From Ciona savignyi (taxonomy: Eukaryota > Chordata > Ascidiacea > Phlebobranchia > Cionidae): DNA of 64,000 nt. Made by a program: the position numbers and the translations under genes. Under the pieces are notes generated by a model. That model was given only the letters and a program-made list of their open reading frames with translations, made no database searches and was not told the origin of the DNA. The stretch is taken from positions 124,795 through 188,794 of the forward strand of contig CH003202.1 in NCBI GenBank assembly GCA_000149265.1, in the 5' to 3' direction. Below, in pieces: positions 46,074 through 57,961 of the stretch; the stretch's first letter is position 1, and every line of letters starts with the position of its first letter.

Positions 46074-49000
46074 TTATAATTCTTGTTTAGCTTGAGCAGT
46101 GGGCTGATATGTGTTGACAAAATTCTCTCCATAAAAGATATTTGCGTGTTCTTGTGATATTTCCCCGCGTTTAACCAAACTGCTGATTAGAACCTAAGGA
46201 GAGTTAATGTCAGTATTTTGTAGTGTAAAAAGATTTATATTAAAAAAAAATTTACAACGACTGAACTCAGTATTTTGTGCTCTTGGGCATGGCACTGAAA
46301 AACTTTAATGGAAATCATTGGTTATTTAAGTTGAACAAAACAATGTATACACATTGTTCATACCAGTTTGCAAAGTTTTTAACGTTTTAACACCCACAGA
46401 TAGAATCAAATATTCTGGTTGTGGATTGATGGGTTTTACTAAATTGAAGGAACATCTCAATCATACACAACACGCTACATTAGCTACTGTAACCCGACGG
46501 TGGGTTAGAGGTGGCCTGATGATTATCGGTGTGTTAACGTAGATTGCTTTAGGTGCTGAGTAACCTATTATTCCACAGGGTTTAAGCATAACCCACAAAG
46601 TGCGTTGCCTAAGGATACAACCAACTAGCTGATTAAAATTAGGCTGACAGTCTGACACACTGGTATAAGAGATAACCAACTTGAAAGAAATAACACTGGA
46701 ATCAAACAGAACTGTCAAAACTAGCGTAAACTGATTAACAGTATGTCCACATATTAACCCTGGAAAGTGATGCAAATTATATTGCAAATAATTGTGTAAT
46801 CAACTCTCTTTGTTCAAATATGAGGTTTTATACACCAACTGTGTAGGTTTAATACACCAGGACTCTCTTTACCATAGTCGAACTGAACTGTGCACAAATT
46901 GATCGAATCATTGCGCTCGACAAAATCTATTTCCCCGACAACTAAGATCAAATTACGTTCATAACTTTCTGATGATTCATGTTAATAATATTTCCAACCT
47001 TTGTGTTGTTGTCCAAGGCGAACCTCATTTGAACCATTAGTTTGTTGTTCAGTGTCTCAATTTGTTCAGCCAAATCTTCAATTTCAGGGGTTATCTGAGA
47101 GACGGAAATGAAATGAATTTTAGAGAATAGTATTGTTTGAAGTTGTACCATAGAATGAGCATATAATAAATACGTTTTTATATACCTAATTTTTAAAATA
47201 AAAAATTTGCATTTAATAATGGACTTACACATATATTCACGTATAGGATTACCCATCTACAGATTGGTTGTATATTTTTGGTAATGAGTTAAAGAAAATT
47301 AGATAATGTGTAAGCCTAGAAGCTTATCTATAAATTTAAAAAAATATTATTAGAACGGAAATTTTACTTTGTTCGGTGAAAAATTTCCAAAATCTTCAAT
47401 ACTAAGAACGCCATCGCCATTCATGTCGATTGCTTTGAATATTTCACCCAACACAACATCACAAGAAGCATCCCATTGCTGAATGGATGATGGCAGCATC
47501 TGCAAAAGTGTTTCATTGAAAATGCCATAGCGTGTTGCCAGTGTAGGTATGTTGGGGCAATGGTGGGAACTTGAGGGTTAGTGGTTCGATTCCCACCACG
47601 ATGTTGTAACACAGCCGTTACCAAACTGGGGAGCCGCGATACTTTGCCAGGGGCGCCACGAAAGCATGCGGCAGTTGCTGCATTTGTTGTATTTCTCACA
47701 AAAAATACAGTACATGTACGTTACATCATTAGAATGTTAATTGAAGATGTTTGAGCCTGGTGTGCAACCCCATACACTGGCATACAGTATTCGTTTTACT
47801 TGTTAAAAATCCATTGATTGGTGTTATCTGCCACTATTTGCTGACTAACGTGGCATTGTTTTTTAAATAATGGTTTGTCAAATAACTGCTTTGCATTACT
47901 TTGCATTGGAAGTTAAAACAGGTGCTTACCATCATTATTCCGGTTTTGAAATCTTCTTGGTCAATTCTGGGTGTCCTAGACAAACTCTGGTAGATGGTAA
48001 AACTGCAAGAAAAGGTAGAAATCTAAATTAGAAAGGCTGTTCAGGAAGAAAATGAAAAAAACTAAAAGCGAAAAACTTACTACAGTAAGCTTTGGCCTTC
48101 TTGCTCTTCATCGTCCTCTGGTGGTGGGAGATTCGATGAGGGAACTTCATTTTCATCTTGGGGAGCATTTTCATCGTAATCTTAAATAAAACAAACAATT
48201 TTTAAACTGACATAAATTATCAAAAAAACAAAAAAATCCTAATCTGAATTTTCCCAAAGTTTCACCATACAAAAAATACCTTATTTTTACAATGTAATAA
48301 CATGGGAACGCAAAAGGGACATTGTTACATCATGTTGGTCTTTGTTACTCAGAGAGACCACAATACAGGGTGTCAATGATTTGGTAAGTTTAGGGTAAGA
48401 TGGGATATTCAAGTTTCCTAGAATCTACTAGAATGGAAAAACGCAAGAAGCGTTATCACATGGGCTATCCTCAGATTAACTGTAGCGAATACTAAAAAAG
48501 CATTCTTACAGGGATAAGCGTCTGATCACCCCTTGCTCACTGTTCGATTATCCCCAAACACATGGTTTCTTTTTGGTAGAACAAATTAATCTACTGGTTT
48601 CATCCAAAGTCCACTAAGTGCCCTGCTTAAGAACATACCCAACTAGCTGGCAGCTAGTTTTGAAACATATCGCTCAGAGAACCAGCTACAATAGTTATAT
48701 TAAAGACTTTGCACAGTTCACATATAGTCCCGCTCCTAATTGATCAACTCACTTTTATTAAACACGATTTCCTTTTGTGGTGTGCTTCCACTGAAAGCAT
48801 CCTTGGTTTCGAACTCGCACTGATCCAGTGTGATCTTGCTGTCAGTGTTGCCGCATCTTTCAGCGTCAAGATCAACAAAGAGATGAGGAAGATGGTTGAA
48901 CCAAATGTTGATCGCCAGATTGTTCCCGAAGGAGTTGACTTGGTGGTGCCTGAAGGTAATCGAGATACAGGGATTTTAGATTGGGCAATGACAGTTGTTA

Positions 49001-52000
49001 TAACATTAAAATAGATTAATCATTTTATACTGCTCTGTAGGACTGTAGGTCAACACAATTAAATATGCAATTACATGTTAACTATCAGGTTATAGTACGT
49101 TGTTAGTTTGATATATATATATCAGTTTTTGAATGATCCATTTGAATCTACTAGATCATGGCAACGGTGGTTTTGTGCCTTTCGAATAAACAGTCAGATT
49201 ACCCTTGTGTCCATATTCAGGTAAAGCATAAGATAACAGAACGGTTCGCAACATTATTCCCTGGGTGGAGAAACAATCAGGTTACAACTAATCAGTACAA
49301 ACAGACACCTTCAGCATAAAAGTAGTGATTAATAATGAATTTGAGGTAAATTCTAAAACATATCTGCAAAAAAAGTAAAATTTTAACTGCATGATTTTTG
49401 CCAAAACTGCTCTTAGAATTACTGTTATCACAAGTGTAGGTTTCAATTTGTATTTGCAGGGATTTAAACTACCATACATTTTTTTCAAACAAAAATACAA
49501 AATGATAATTTCAGTTTTATTTGTTTGTGCAGTAATTGATTTGAAAGCGCCATGATTATTGTCAATTAACTTGTTCCCACAGTCAAGTCAACAAAGAAAT
49601 CCTGTTAAATTAATTGTAACCCAATGAGACATGAGGGAATTCTTATTCCACGAAAAACAGCAAACAGCAGAGGGAACAGGCATATGGGTGGAGCATTATA
49701 ATACATTGGGAGGAAATGAAGTGTAAATCACATCCTTCCCAACTAAGTGTGTGCGTGAGGCTTTCCACGCAAGTGTAACGATATTGTCAGCCAAAACTGG
49801 CATATTTGGATTTTATTTCTACACTATTTTTGAATTCATTACATATTATTCTATAGCAAATTTGATCCAATTAGATCTGCCTTGCAAGTTGTTGTACAAT
49901 TGGTATTACTCAGGTTTAAAAGTTTCTGATAATAGAATGAAACACAAGATACTTAAGTATATACCCGTGGGGAAAATGCAAGAATGTTATAACCACTGAC
50001 AGTTGTGTCTTTGGGCAAGGCTGTGGACGTTGTTTAAACCCAGTGGATTAACAAGTTGACCAAAAACTCAAACAAAGTCCTTATCATTTTAACAAACTCC
50101 AATAAATAGATAAGGGCAACAGTGGACATGGTATAATCTGCCGATTGCACATGTCGAAAGTATCACCCACCCTCTGTGTTTACCAACTGAGTTTGAATAA
50201 GTGTATTAAGTTATTGATTAACTGGAAGTCTGGCAATATATTGTTGTATGTAAGAGCCATACTGCAGCCAATAACAATTTTTAAAGGTGGTTTTGGACAA
50301 ATTTAAAATAATCTTTAAAAAAATCCCTTGCCCAGATGGAGGCTGACATAGGTATTACAGTGTTGCATGGTCATACAGAATATATATTCTAGTTTGTGTT
50401 TAACCCACTATTTCAGTGCTTCGAAACCAGGAAGCCACGGCCCTTTTCTAATCCGACTTATAAAGTGCTGATATAAAATACTCAATATGTCAACATTATG
50501 TAAGCTTCATATTTATTTTGTCTTTTTATGTCTCAAGGAATTTGTTACTGTGACACAAAGCAAATTAGATAGTTTTTTGATGGTTTGTCAGAGTGCCTAC
50601 ATTTCTTTTTTGGAATTACTTTAAATAAATAAATTATTTAGGCATAATCCGGAATTACCAACATTTTTAGCAATTCTGTAAACCAAACAACAGATATTAC
50701 ACGAAAACATAAAATCAGGGATTTGGGCACGCGGACAAACCAAGTCATTATAACTCACCATTTAAATGGAATAAAGAGGCAATCGCCAGCTTCCATGTGT
50801 ACCACCCCGTATCTTGTGTTTGCCAACAATGGGTACTTCACGAAATCAACTGAATCTACGTCAATACCCGAGTATGAGCCATCGGGGTGATCAATCACTT
50901 TGTCAACCCATTCCTTAAGTGAAAATGAGGGTTTTAGTGGCAAAAAGACATTTTTAGAAGTCTGGTCACAATGTTTAAGTTTTGCTAGTATCAAAACCTA
51001 GACTATATGTATGCCTCTGGTAATAGCCCACCAAATTGACCGTGGGCACGAGTTATGACGATGATATGACAATATAAGTTTTTAAATTTGTTCAATTTAG
51101 GTATGTACATTCAACAAACCACAGTTCTTACCTGATCAGTGTCAAATCGGTTGACGAAAGTAAGGGTTTTGTTGCCCCGATAGAGACAGTTGATATTATC
51201 GACATCATCGTTATGCAACACAGACTTAGTTCCACCATTGCTGTACCACATTACCTACGAAAAATCAATATTTTAGTTTTTTTTAATAAAACAATCGCAT
51301 GGATGGAAAAGCTCTCTAACAGCTTTGACAAACTGGACTATGGGCAGAAGTTTTCTTATGATAATTATAAATAAATCTTTTAATACAGATTCCACAAAAA
51401 AATCAATATAAATAATAAAACCAACCACACACTGTACAAGTTTCAACAACTCGACTGTGACTAAGTGATTTTCCGATCACTGTTGATAAATCTTTCATTA
51501 CGGTACAGATTCCCAATATGCTAAAGTATATATACCCAAATGAAAGTTTATTTCATAGTTTATAAATAACAGCATATCAAGATTATCGAACACTTACTGT
51601 GTCAGAAAGGCGTGTTCGAACCTCTTCGCATTTCAGAGGTTCAGGCAACAAAACGTCTGGTCTAAAAAATAAATTCTGATTTACTGAAATAAATTAAAAT
51701 TTTAAGAATTAAACTTAGGTAAGTATTATAAAAATAAATATTTTTCAAATTAAATAAATGGTACTGGTGTGTTTGTATTAAAAATAAAATTTTCCCATAT
51801 ATTGCAATAAAGTATTGGAAGCCACTATAAATTTGTAAAGAAAACATAGAAGTCGAGATTTAGTTTAAGACGGATCTGTAGGCAGAATTATTTGCCCCGA
51901 ACATTACATTATTAGTAACAGCCTTTATTTAAAAACATTACCTGGTGTCATTGAAAAAAGTGGTTAAGTCAGGCAGGACGCTTAAGATGCCTGCATACAT

Positions 52001-53380
52001 TCTGTTTCCTTAGTTAACACCAATGCTGGACAATGGCAACCTGATTCTTTTATTCGCAGAAGAGATTCTAGTACCATCGACAACTTGCACCTCATAGTCA
52101 AAGAGTTGAAAAATGTAAACTTACTTTAAAAATTTAGGAACTCCGTTGACCATGTACATGTCTCTTTTGGTGTAGTGCTTCACATATGACCTGAACGGGA
52201 TAACAAATCCACCTTTAGAGCGGTTTTCCTTTACACGTGCCTCCGCAAATATGTCTTCCACAGAACTTGGGTGATTGATGAAGTACTCGTCGGTCCTGCA
52301 TGGAATACAAATAACAGAACTAACTTATAGCTGGTCAGTGGTATTGGATACGCTTGTTTATCTGGAATGATAGCATCATGATCTGGATTACAAATGCCAA
52401 CAGTCGGACACCTTGTTAGCTATTTCAGTATGTGTTAGAGAGATTGTGTTTGTTGCCTTTATTTCTTAAGTTCAATTTACTAGCATTAAATGCTTTGCTT
52501 TATATCACCAGTGACTAGCGAGCAGCTGGGCATTGGGTTGAGATAGGTAAAGTTGGTGGCAGTATAGTGTAATTATCAACCCCACATTTTTATTCCGAGG
52601 TAACATGCCGCCCCGGTCAAGCCATAACTCTAATCCTGTGATTTCTGACATGGTGACAATTTCTAACTTTATTATTTTAAAGTCTATGCCACTTACCAAT
52701 TCAGATACGCCAAGCTTTTCTTTGCTACCCCTTTTAACACCAGTGGGGTTGAAGCCACAACATATTTATTGAAGAATTCTCTTGTTTCAGGGTATTCCTC
52801 CACCACAGGAACATCGAAGAATGGTCCCATGGATCCGAAGGGTTTCAAATGCCCCGGCATCGATTCCAACCGTTTTATTTCATCCGGACTTAGACCAGAA
52901 CACTAAAATGTTCGAATTATTAATAAGTTAGATTTCCATTAAAATCAAATTGATTTTATTATGTCCATTCATAGATCTTAAAATATTTCTACTGCCTAGT
53001 TTTTGTGTCACATATTAACCATTTGACCGGATAGAAATTACCAGATCTATTGCAGTGTGTTGTGTATGATTCAGACGTTCCTTTAATTTGATGGAACCCA
53101 TTAATCCGCTGGGTTGAGGCAATGTCTGTTAAGTACCTTGCCCCTAAAATCACATCAACTAGCTAGCAACCAGCAAAGTTCATCTGTCAGACATCTGATG
53201 ATCTGACACGGTATCACCTGAGTTAACATGCCAGAAGAGGGCGAATCAGAAATGTCAGGCAACAAGCCGACTTCTCTTTTATTAACTAAGATACAACTTT
53301 TATCAAACTAACAATAAATGTTCAAATTGACTCACCAATGAAAAAAGTAAAACAGCAGTACTGATTACCACAGAAAGCAT
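46074..53380 (-). CDS. JmjC/cupin-8 Fe(II)/2-oxoglutarate oxygenase with EF-hand, signal peptide and KQEL end (507 aa, 12 exons)
   Basis: Exons in transcript order: 53380-53336, 52902-52697, 52295-52125, 51661-51598, 51254-51132, 50913-50759, 48949-48753, 48180-48081, 48002-47930, 47499-47368, 47094-46957, 46193-46074 (TAA); 1524 nt, all in phase. Residues 1-15 (MLSVVISTAVLLFSL) form a signal peptide. Iron ligands of the JmjC fold are visible as H176-N-D178 (SVLHNDD) and H257 (KWHHQV), about 80 residues apart. A canonical EF-hand loop spans 403-414 (DMNGDGVLSIED); a degenerate one may lie at 283-297. An acidic, proline-containing linker (about 321-353) separates catalytic and EF-hand parts. 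The C-terminus is KQEL, matching the [KRHQSA][DENQ]EL ER-retrieval pattern. I infer an ER-luminal, calcium-responsive hydroxylase; substrate and human orthologue are unknown to me. Reading past the exon 11 donor stops after one codon (TGA at 46948), giving a shorter alternative without KQEL. Confidence 0.88.
46263..46645. mobile_element. SINE (+) abutting a minus-oriented SINE fragment, in the last intron of the JmjC gene
   Basis: About 46263-46541 is a plus copy (GATGGGTTTTACTAAATTGA, CACGCTACATTAGCTACTG, GTAACCCGACGGTGGG). About 46546-46640 is a minus head fragment (CAAAGTGCGTTGCCTAAGGA, CAACCAACTAGCTG). They lie tail to tail. Confidence 0.65.
47540..47700. repeat. tRNA-like / palindromic repeat fragment in intron 9 of the JmjC gene
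   Basis: Contains GTTAGTGGTTCGATTCCCAC, which looks like a Pol III B-box arm, followed by ACCAAACTGGGGAGCCGCG, reminiscent of hAT-type ends. No cloverleaf could be built and no flanking duplication found. Confidence 0.3.
48391..48685 (-). mobile_element. tRNA-derived SINE, degenerate, in intron 7 of the JmjC gene
   Basis: Tail GATGGGATATTCAAGTTTCC, body GGCTATCCTCAGATTAAC and TTTTTGGTAGAACAAATTAA, head ACCCAACTAGCTGGCAGC. Confidence 0.6.
50000..50215 (+). mobile_element. Degenerate SINE in intron 6 of the JmjC gene
   Basis: GTCTTTGGGCAAGGCTGTGG, AAACCCAGTGGATTAACAAG and TAATCTGCCGATTGCACATG keep the order of the SINE body; head and tail are not recognisable. Confidence 0.45.
53020..53190 (-). 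mobile_element. SINE body fragment in intron 1 of the JmjC gene
   Basis: ATTGCAGTGTGTTGTGTATG, ATGGAACCCATTAATCCGC, AACTAGCTAGCAACCAG; the tail end is missing. Confidence 0.6.
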
Positions 53381-54374
53381 TTCGGAGAACAGAATATTAC
53401 TAAGATATATAAAATCTCCCTAATAACACCTAATAAATAAACAAACCCGTAATATACACTGATTAAGGCTTATAAAATCAGTAATAAAATAACTGCAATT
53501 TCAATGGTAGCGATTGAAAAATAACACACTACATGCATTATGGTAGAAATAAAAAACAGATAATTTTTTAAATACCTGATGATGGTGCTCAATTAAAAAT
53601 ATTTTAATGATTATTTTACACTTTTTTATGACTTATATTAAGTGATTGATTATTACATTGCAAAAAAATGGATATTTTTGTTATAAGTACAATAGCGGGG
53701 CGTACTGCACATGGAACTTTAATGAAGGAGGCTAAAAAAATTCTAAATAAATATAAAGAGCTTTAAAGTGTTTATACTCTTTAGAGGTTAATAATCAATA
53801 CTAACTTATATGATTAAAAAGTAAAATAACTTATTTTTATACCAAAAAAGGCACATAATTTAAAAACTAACAAGCTTAGGCAATGATATAAGGCAATAAA
53901 AGGGCATATTAAAAGCCATGCATAATTTGATGTACAAATTTTAAAATTGTTATTTGTGTATCATATACAATAAGTAGTGTAATAACATGGATATTCACAG
54001 CTTTTTTCTAGCTAAAAAATTATTTCTGCGAATAATTCTAACATAAATCTTAATATATTTGGAACTTCTCTTAGGTTAATACATTTGTAAAAAAAGAAAT
54101 TTCATTAACATCATACTGGTAATCACTGCTATTTACAAAAAAATAATTAATTTGTAGCGTAATGAAATTTCAAATTCTAGGTAATATATTCATCAGATTG
54201 TTAAAATAAAATTTTCAATTTTGTCATGTCACAAAAGCTTCTTTACATTATATTCCAACCTTAAATGTTAGAAAGGATAATAACCACAGTTTTACAGAAA
54301 TTTTATCTTCTTATATTTTTTCTTAAATTACAACATATTTTCTTAAATTACAGACGTCAGAAGATCTTCACATT

Positions 54375-54581
54375 TTACCCCGATTTGAAGAGCAGAACTG
54401 CTACCTGACCGATGTAGAAATATATAAAATGTCCGGTTTCATGGGTCACGTAGCTCCCGAAGTTGCGGCCGACGACGCAGTGCCACGTGGGGGTGTGTCT
54501 TTTGTCGAAATCTTTTTTGATAAAAGCAGCGATGTCTTTTTCGATGTTGTGTCGCTCAAGAGCCTGTGTTGCACTATCGAG
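54375..54581 (-). CDS. Dynein light chain LC8/DYNLL, C-terminal part (cut by assembly gap)
   Basis: Codes for about the last 69 residues of an LC8-type dynein light chain and ends at a TAA at 54375. Seen: the family hallmark [19 protein letters not shown] and the C-terminal [12 protein letters not shown]8 is an 89-residue homodimeric hub protein and a subunit of cytoplasmic and axonemal dynein. The frame is open into the N run at 54582. The N-terminal part is on the far side of the gap as a second, overlapping copy. The two overlaps differ at one codon (ATC here, CTC in the other), as two alleles would. I read this as one intronless gene broken in assembly. Confidence 0.9.
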   Translation of the reverse strand, partial: LDSATQALERHNIEKDIAAFIKKDFDKRHTPTWHCVVGRNFGSYVTHETGHFIYFYIGQVAVLLFKSG

Positions 54582-54681
54582 NNNNNNNNNNNNNNNNNNN
54601 NNNNNNNNNNNNNNNNNNNNNNNNNNNNNNNNNNNNNNNNNNNNNNNNNNNNNNNNNNNNNNNNNNNNNNNNNNNNNNNNN
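54582..54681. other. Assembly gap (100 N)
   Basis: Exactly 100 consecutive N, the conventional placeholder for a gap of unknown size. It lies between two partly redundant copies of the dynein light chain exon. Confidence 0.99.
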
Positions 54682-54908
54682 CGTGCGCGTCGCCTCGACC
54701 CAGCCGATGGTCCTCTTCGAGGTCGACTCGGTCTCGCGCGGTCGCGCGGAACACCCCTTGGGGCCGAGCGTGGCAGCGGCACTTCGGCCGGCACCGAGCT
54801 CACCATCGCCGGACGGCCGCCCCTCGAAAAGAGCGACCGACCCGCTGCAGCGACGCTCAAAGCGTCGATTCCTTTTCGTTCGTCACGACCCTGAGGCGGG
54901 CGCGGTCC
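54682..54908. other. GC-rich foreign-looking insert beside the gap
   Basis: About 227 bases of strongly GC-rich sequence (CG-dense, CGCGCGG-type strings) in an AT-rich locus, open in several frames, with no recognisable domain. It abuts the dynein coding sequence in mid-codon context (after CATGGGTCACGTAG on the + strand). It is most simply contaminating or chimeric sequence joined at a contig end. Confidence 0.75.
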
Positions 54909-55115
54909 TCATGGGTCACGTAGCTCCCGAAGTTGCGGCCGACGACGCAGTGCCACGGTGGGGGTGTGTCTTTTGTCGAAATCTTTTTTGATAAAAGCAG
55001 CGATGTCTTTTTCGAGGTTGTGTCGCTCAAGAGCCTGTGTTGCACTATCGAGAGCGTCTTGCTTCATGTCATCACTCATGTCCACGTTTTTCACAACAAC
55101 CTTTTTGTCTGACAT
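54909..55115 (-). pseudogene. Dynein light chain LC8/DYNLL, N-terminal part with a one-base insertion (assembly copy)
   Basis: Starts at ATG 55115 ([20 protein letters not shown]) and covers about 69 residues of the LC8 protein. It overlaps the copy at 54375-54581. Relative to that copy it has one extra G (GCCACGGTGG against GCCACGTGG on the + strand, near 54957). This shifts the frame within the PTWHC motif and destroys the hallmark. It then runs into the GC-rich insert instead of the C-terminus. The very strong conservation of LC8 makes a real frameshift unlikely; a base-call error at a contig end fits better. Together the two fragments account for the full 89 residues. Confidence 0.85.
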
Positions 55116-57955
55116 TTTTACGGTAGTTTTGGGGAAATAAAAATTGACCTAAGATTCTACGTGGAATAGAGTTTATTAGATAATAGTTTATTAGTTAATT
55201 AGAATAAAGAAAATTACAGATTTAGTATTTAAGAGGTCAAAATAATAATGAAGTCGCATATTTGATACTAATGTTTATCCTTTTGTGTTGTAAAACAAAA
55301 TACCTTATAAACAACAAGCGTCAGACACCATCTTGAATCAATATGCATGCTTATTCGCTATAACATACTTTTTAGAAATTATTTTCATTAACATTAACAG
55401 CATCAGTTTGATAAAATAATTGTGACTATAATAACTATCTGTGCTCACTATTATTTTAAAAAATCTGCTTGAATACAATGTTGTTATATTTTATCAAAAT
55501 TATACTATGTGCACTAAATTTTGAATTGATAGAATAAAAAAATTAATCCGTATTCTATTTAAATTCAATTTCCATCTTGGTTCTGGAATATACATTCTTA
55601 TTTAAAACTAAAAACTATTGTAACGGCTAAGCTGCCACACACAGATGGCTCATCGATTCACAGGACGATATCACTTAATGATTTCCTGCCAGAACTTTGA
55701 CATTTTCCCGTCACTCGTCAGTCTACTGAACCATAAAAATCATATTTTTTTATGGCAATATCTAATGATAACTGCAAAAATGTGACTAAAACATGCCTTT
55801 AAATTGTTTTTATTCATTAATTTTTAACAGCTAATAATTTAATAATTTGATTAACGTATTCAATGGCTATTATATACCTTATTTAATGCTTACATTTTTT
55901 ACAATATTTAATACTTTAAAGTTCATATTATATTCTCATTTTAAAAAAGCTGTATGGATATTAAATAGCATAAAACATTTCAAATATCTTCAGCTGTTTG
56001 ATAATTCAATTTCTATAATTTAATCAAGTGTAAGTTTATTTCAAGTGGCGACTTTAAGAAAATGAAAACTTTCACAATTCTTAATCGACACCACATAACT
56101 ATTGAGGAAGCATAAATAAAGTTTTTTTTTTAAGCAATTCTCGGTATTATTAACACAACTTACTGAAGGCATATCTTTAAACACCAGAAAGTTAGTATAA
56201 CAAGAATAACATTGCGCTGTCCAAAACACTAATCTCAGCATGAGAACTAACTATTACTCTTAACCACATCCCTAAAACTAACGCCCTAATAATTATTTTA
56301 GCTTGCAGTTTTCCTCTTTCCCTACTTCCCCCTTTTCTTTCTTTCATTTTCTCGTTGTGAATTCTGATGATGGACCAATATGCTGGTGGTACGACTAGTC
56401 AGTGTATACCGACGGTAGTTAACCCACACCTGGATAAAATGGGCTTTCTATACAACAATCAACCTGATTTATATTCGCATTACAGATGAAACTTAATCCT
56501 ACTTAAAGCAACATTTGACAGGCTAACGACAGGACTAACTGACGCGTGTTAACGAGCTTTAGTACAATATGTGAGCGTCGTTAATCTGCAAACGTAGCAA
56601 ATTCCATCACGTACGTGGTGTGGTAAAGCGATTAGTTATAACGCCGCAACTGACAGGAAAAACGAACGTTTTAACTCCATCTCAATTTACATCTAGATAT
56701 TTTAAACAAAAAATGCAGTGTGTTGTTTTCCGAAAAAAATTAAATTTCATTACCGGGAATTTCCCAGTGGTATTAATAAATAACTGTGGTCACAAAAATT
56801 TATTTATTTACATTAAAATGAAATTAGACCATATCCACTAAATGGTCTTTATACGGTCTACTTTTTAATTTACTGCAATATACGGTCTACTTTTTAATTT
56901 AATTAAAATATAAATAAATATATTTTGTATGTATTATGGCTTAATGTTTGAGCGTCCAAGCTTTAGGCGTAGGATTCTCATGGTTTAGGCAGGAAATGTA
57001 GGATTCTCATGTTTCACCCCGATAAACACAAAATAGTTATTGCACGGGAAGTCGTAAGATTATCTTGCGAGCACGAATACGTAGTGAATAATTATTACAC
57101 GGATAACGTTAAATTATCTTGGGCTCACCTACGACTAACCATAACTATTGCACTCTGTTAAAAAAGAATAAACTAAACTAAACTGTTGTGTATTATTTTG
57201 AGATCTTTTTTATCTTTAGCAGAAGTCATTATTTCACCAGCAAAGTCCGCTGAGTGTCTTGGATCAGGGCACAACTCTCGGTATATTTTACACGGGTTGC
57301 ATGTGTTGTATTTACTCGTAAAGTAAGTTGTTCAAAGATACAAGCGACTAGCATGGAACTGCAGGTTTTGATTAACTTTCTGTTTCAGGTAGTGTTGCTA
57401 GAACCCTAGACCAATGACACAACATGCGATTTCGCTGTAACATCTGCCTTATGCATTTTTGTAGAGCACCAGAAATAGCTTGCGATTGCTGGCGACATCT
57501 TCTTGGCGCAGTGTCGTAGTCAGAGAGGTCGCTGTACCGACTTCAGTTTTTTGGGTTGTTGAATTTATGTTCGAAACTTGGCACGTTCAAAAAAACAAAA
57601 AAATAGTAAAACTGAATATTTGCCTAAATGAATTTGACCCGGCCATTCGCGCCAATCCTGGTGGATCAACTCTCTTAGGTATAGCATCAACATATATATA
57701 GCACGCATGTTATTCGATAACAAAAGTTGTATGAAAATGGTTTGTTATTTTCTCGTACAAAGGTATATTTGCACCCACGCTCTTGCCTGTAAGTAAAAAA
57801 AGCACATGGGATGTTATAGGGTAATCGTCCGTGCATGAATTCTTTAACGAGAACAAATATATAAATCCAACCATGGTCAAGCCGGTATTTAAAAAAAAAA
57901 TGTTAAAAACTATATCACACCAACAAACGATAAATGCCGAAGTAAAACACGTTTG
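55116..57955. other. Intergenic DNA upstream of the dynein light chain
   Basis: Holds the dynein gene promoter region (not resolvable by eye) and a segment at about 56218-56340 sharing AACACTAATCTCAGCATGAG with the arrestin-intron MITE. It also has a short tandem duplication of TACGGTCTACTTTTTAATTT (about 56850-56905) and worn SINE-like strings near 57040-57290. No exon chain seen. Confidence 0.45.
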
Positions 57956-57961
57956 AATTAA

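Noticed and set aside
47421-47699. 92-codon minus-strand ORF extending exon 10 of the JmjC gene
   Set aside because: Only 47368-47499 carries the EF-hand and fits the phases; the rest is intron with a tRNA-like repeat.
54429-54991. Several ORFs of 100-164 codons spanning the N run
   Set aside because: They cross an assembly gap filled with N and a GC-rich foreign-looking segment; translation through N is meaningless.
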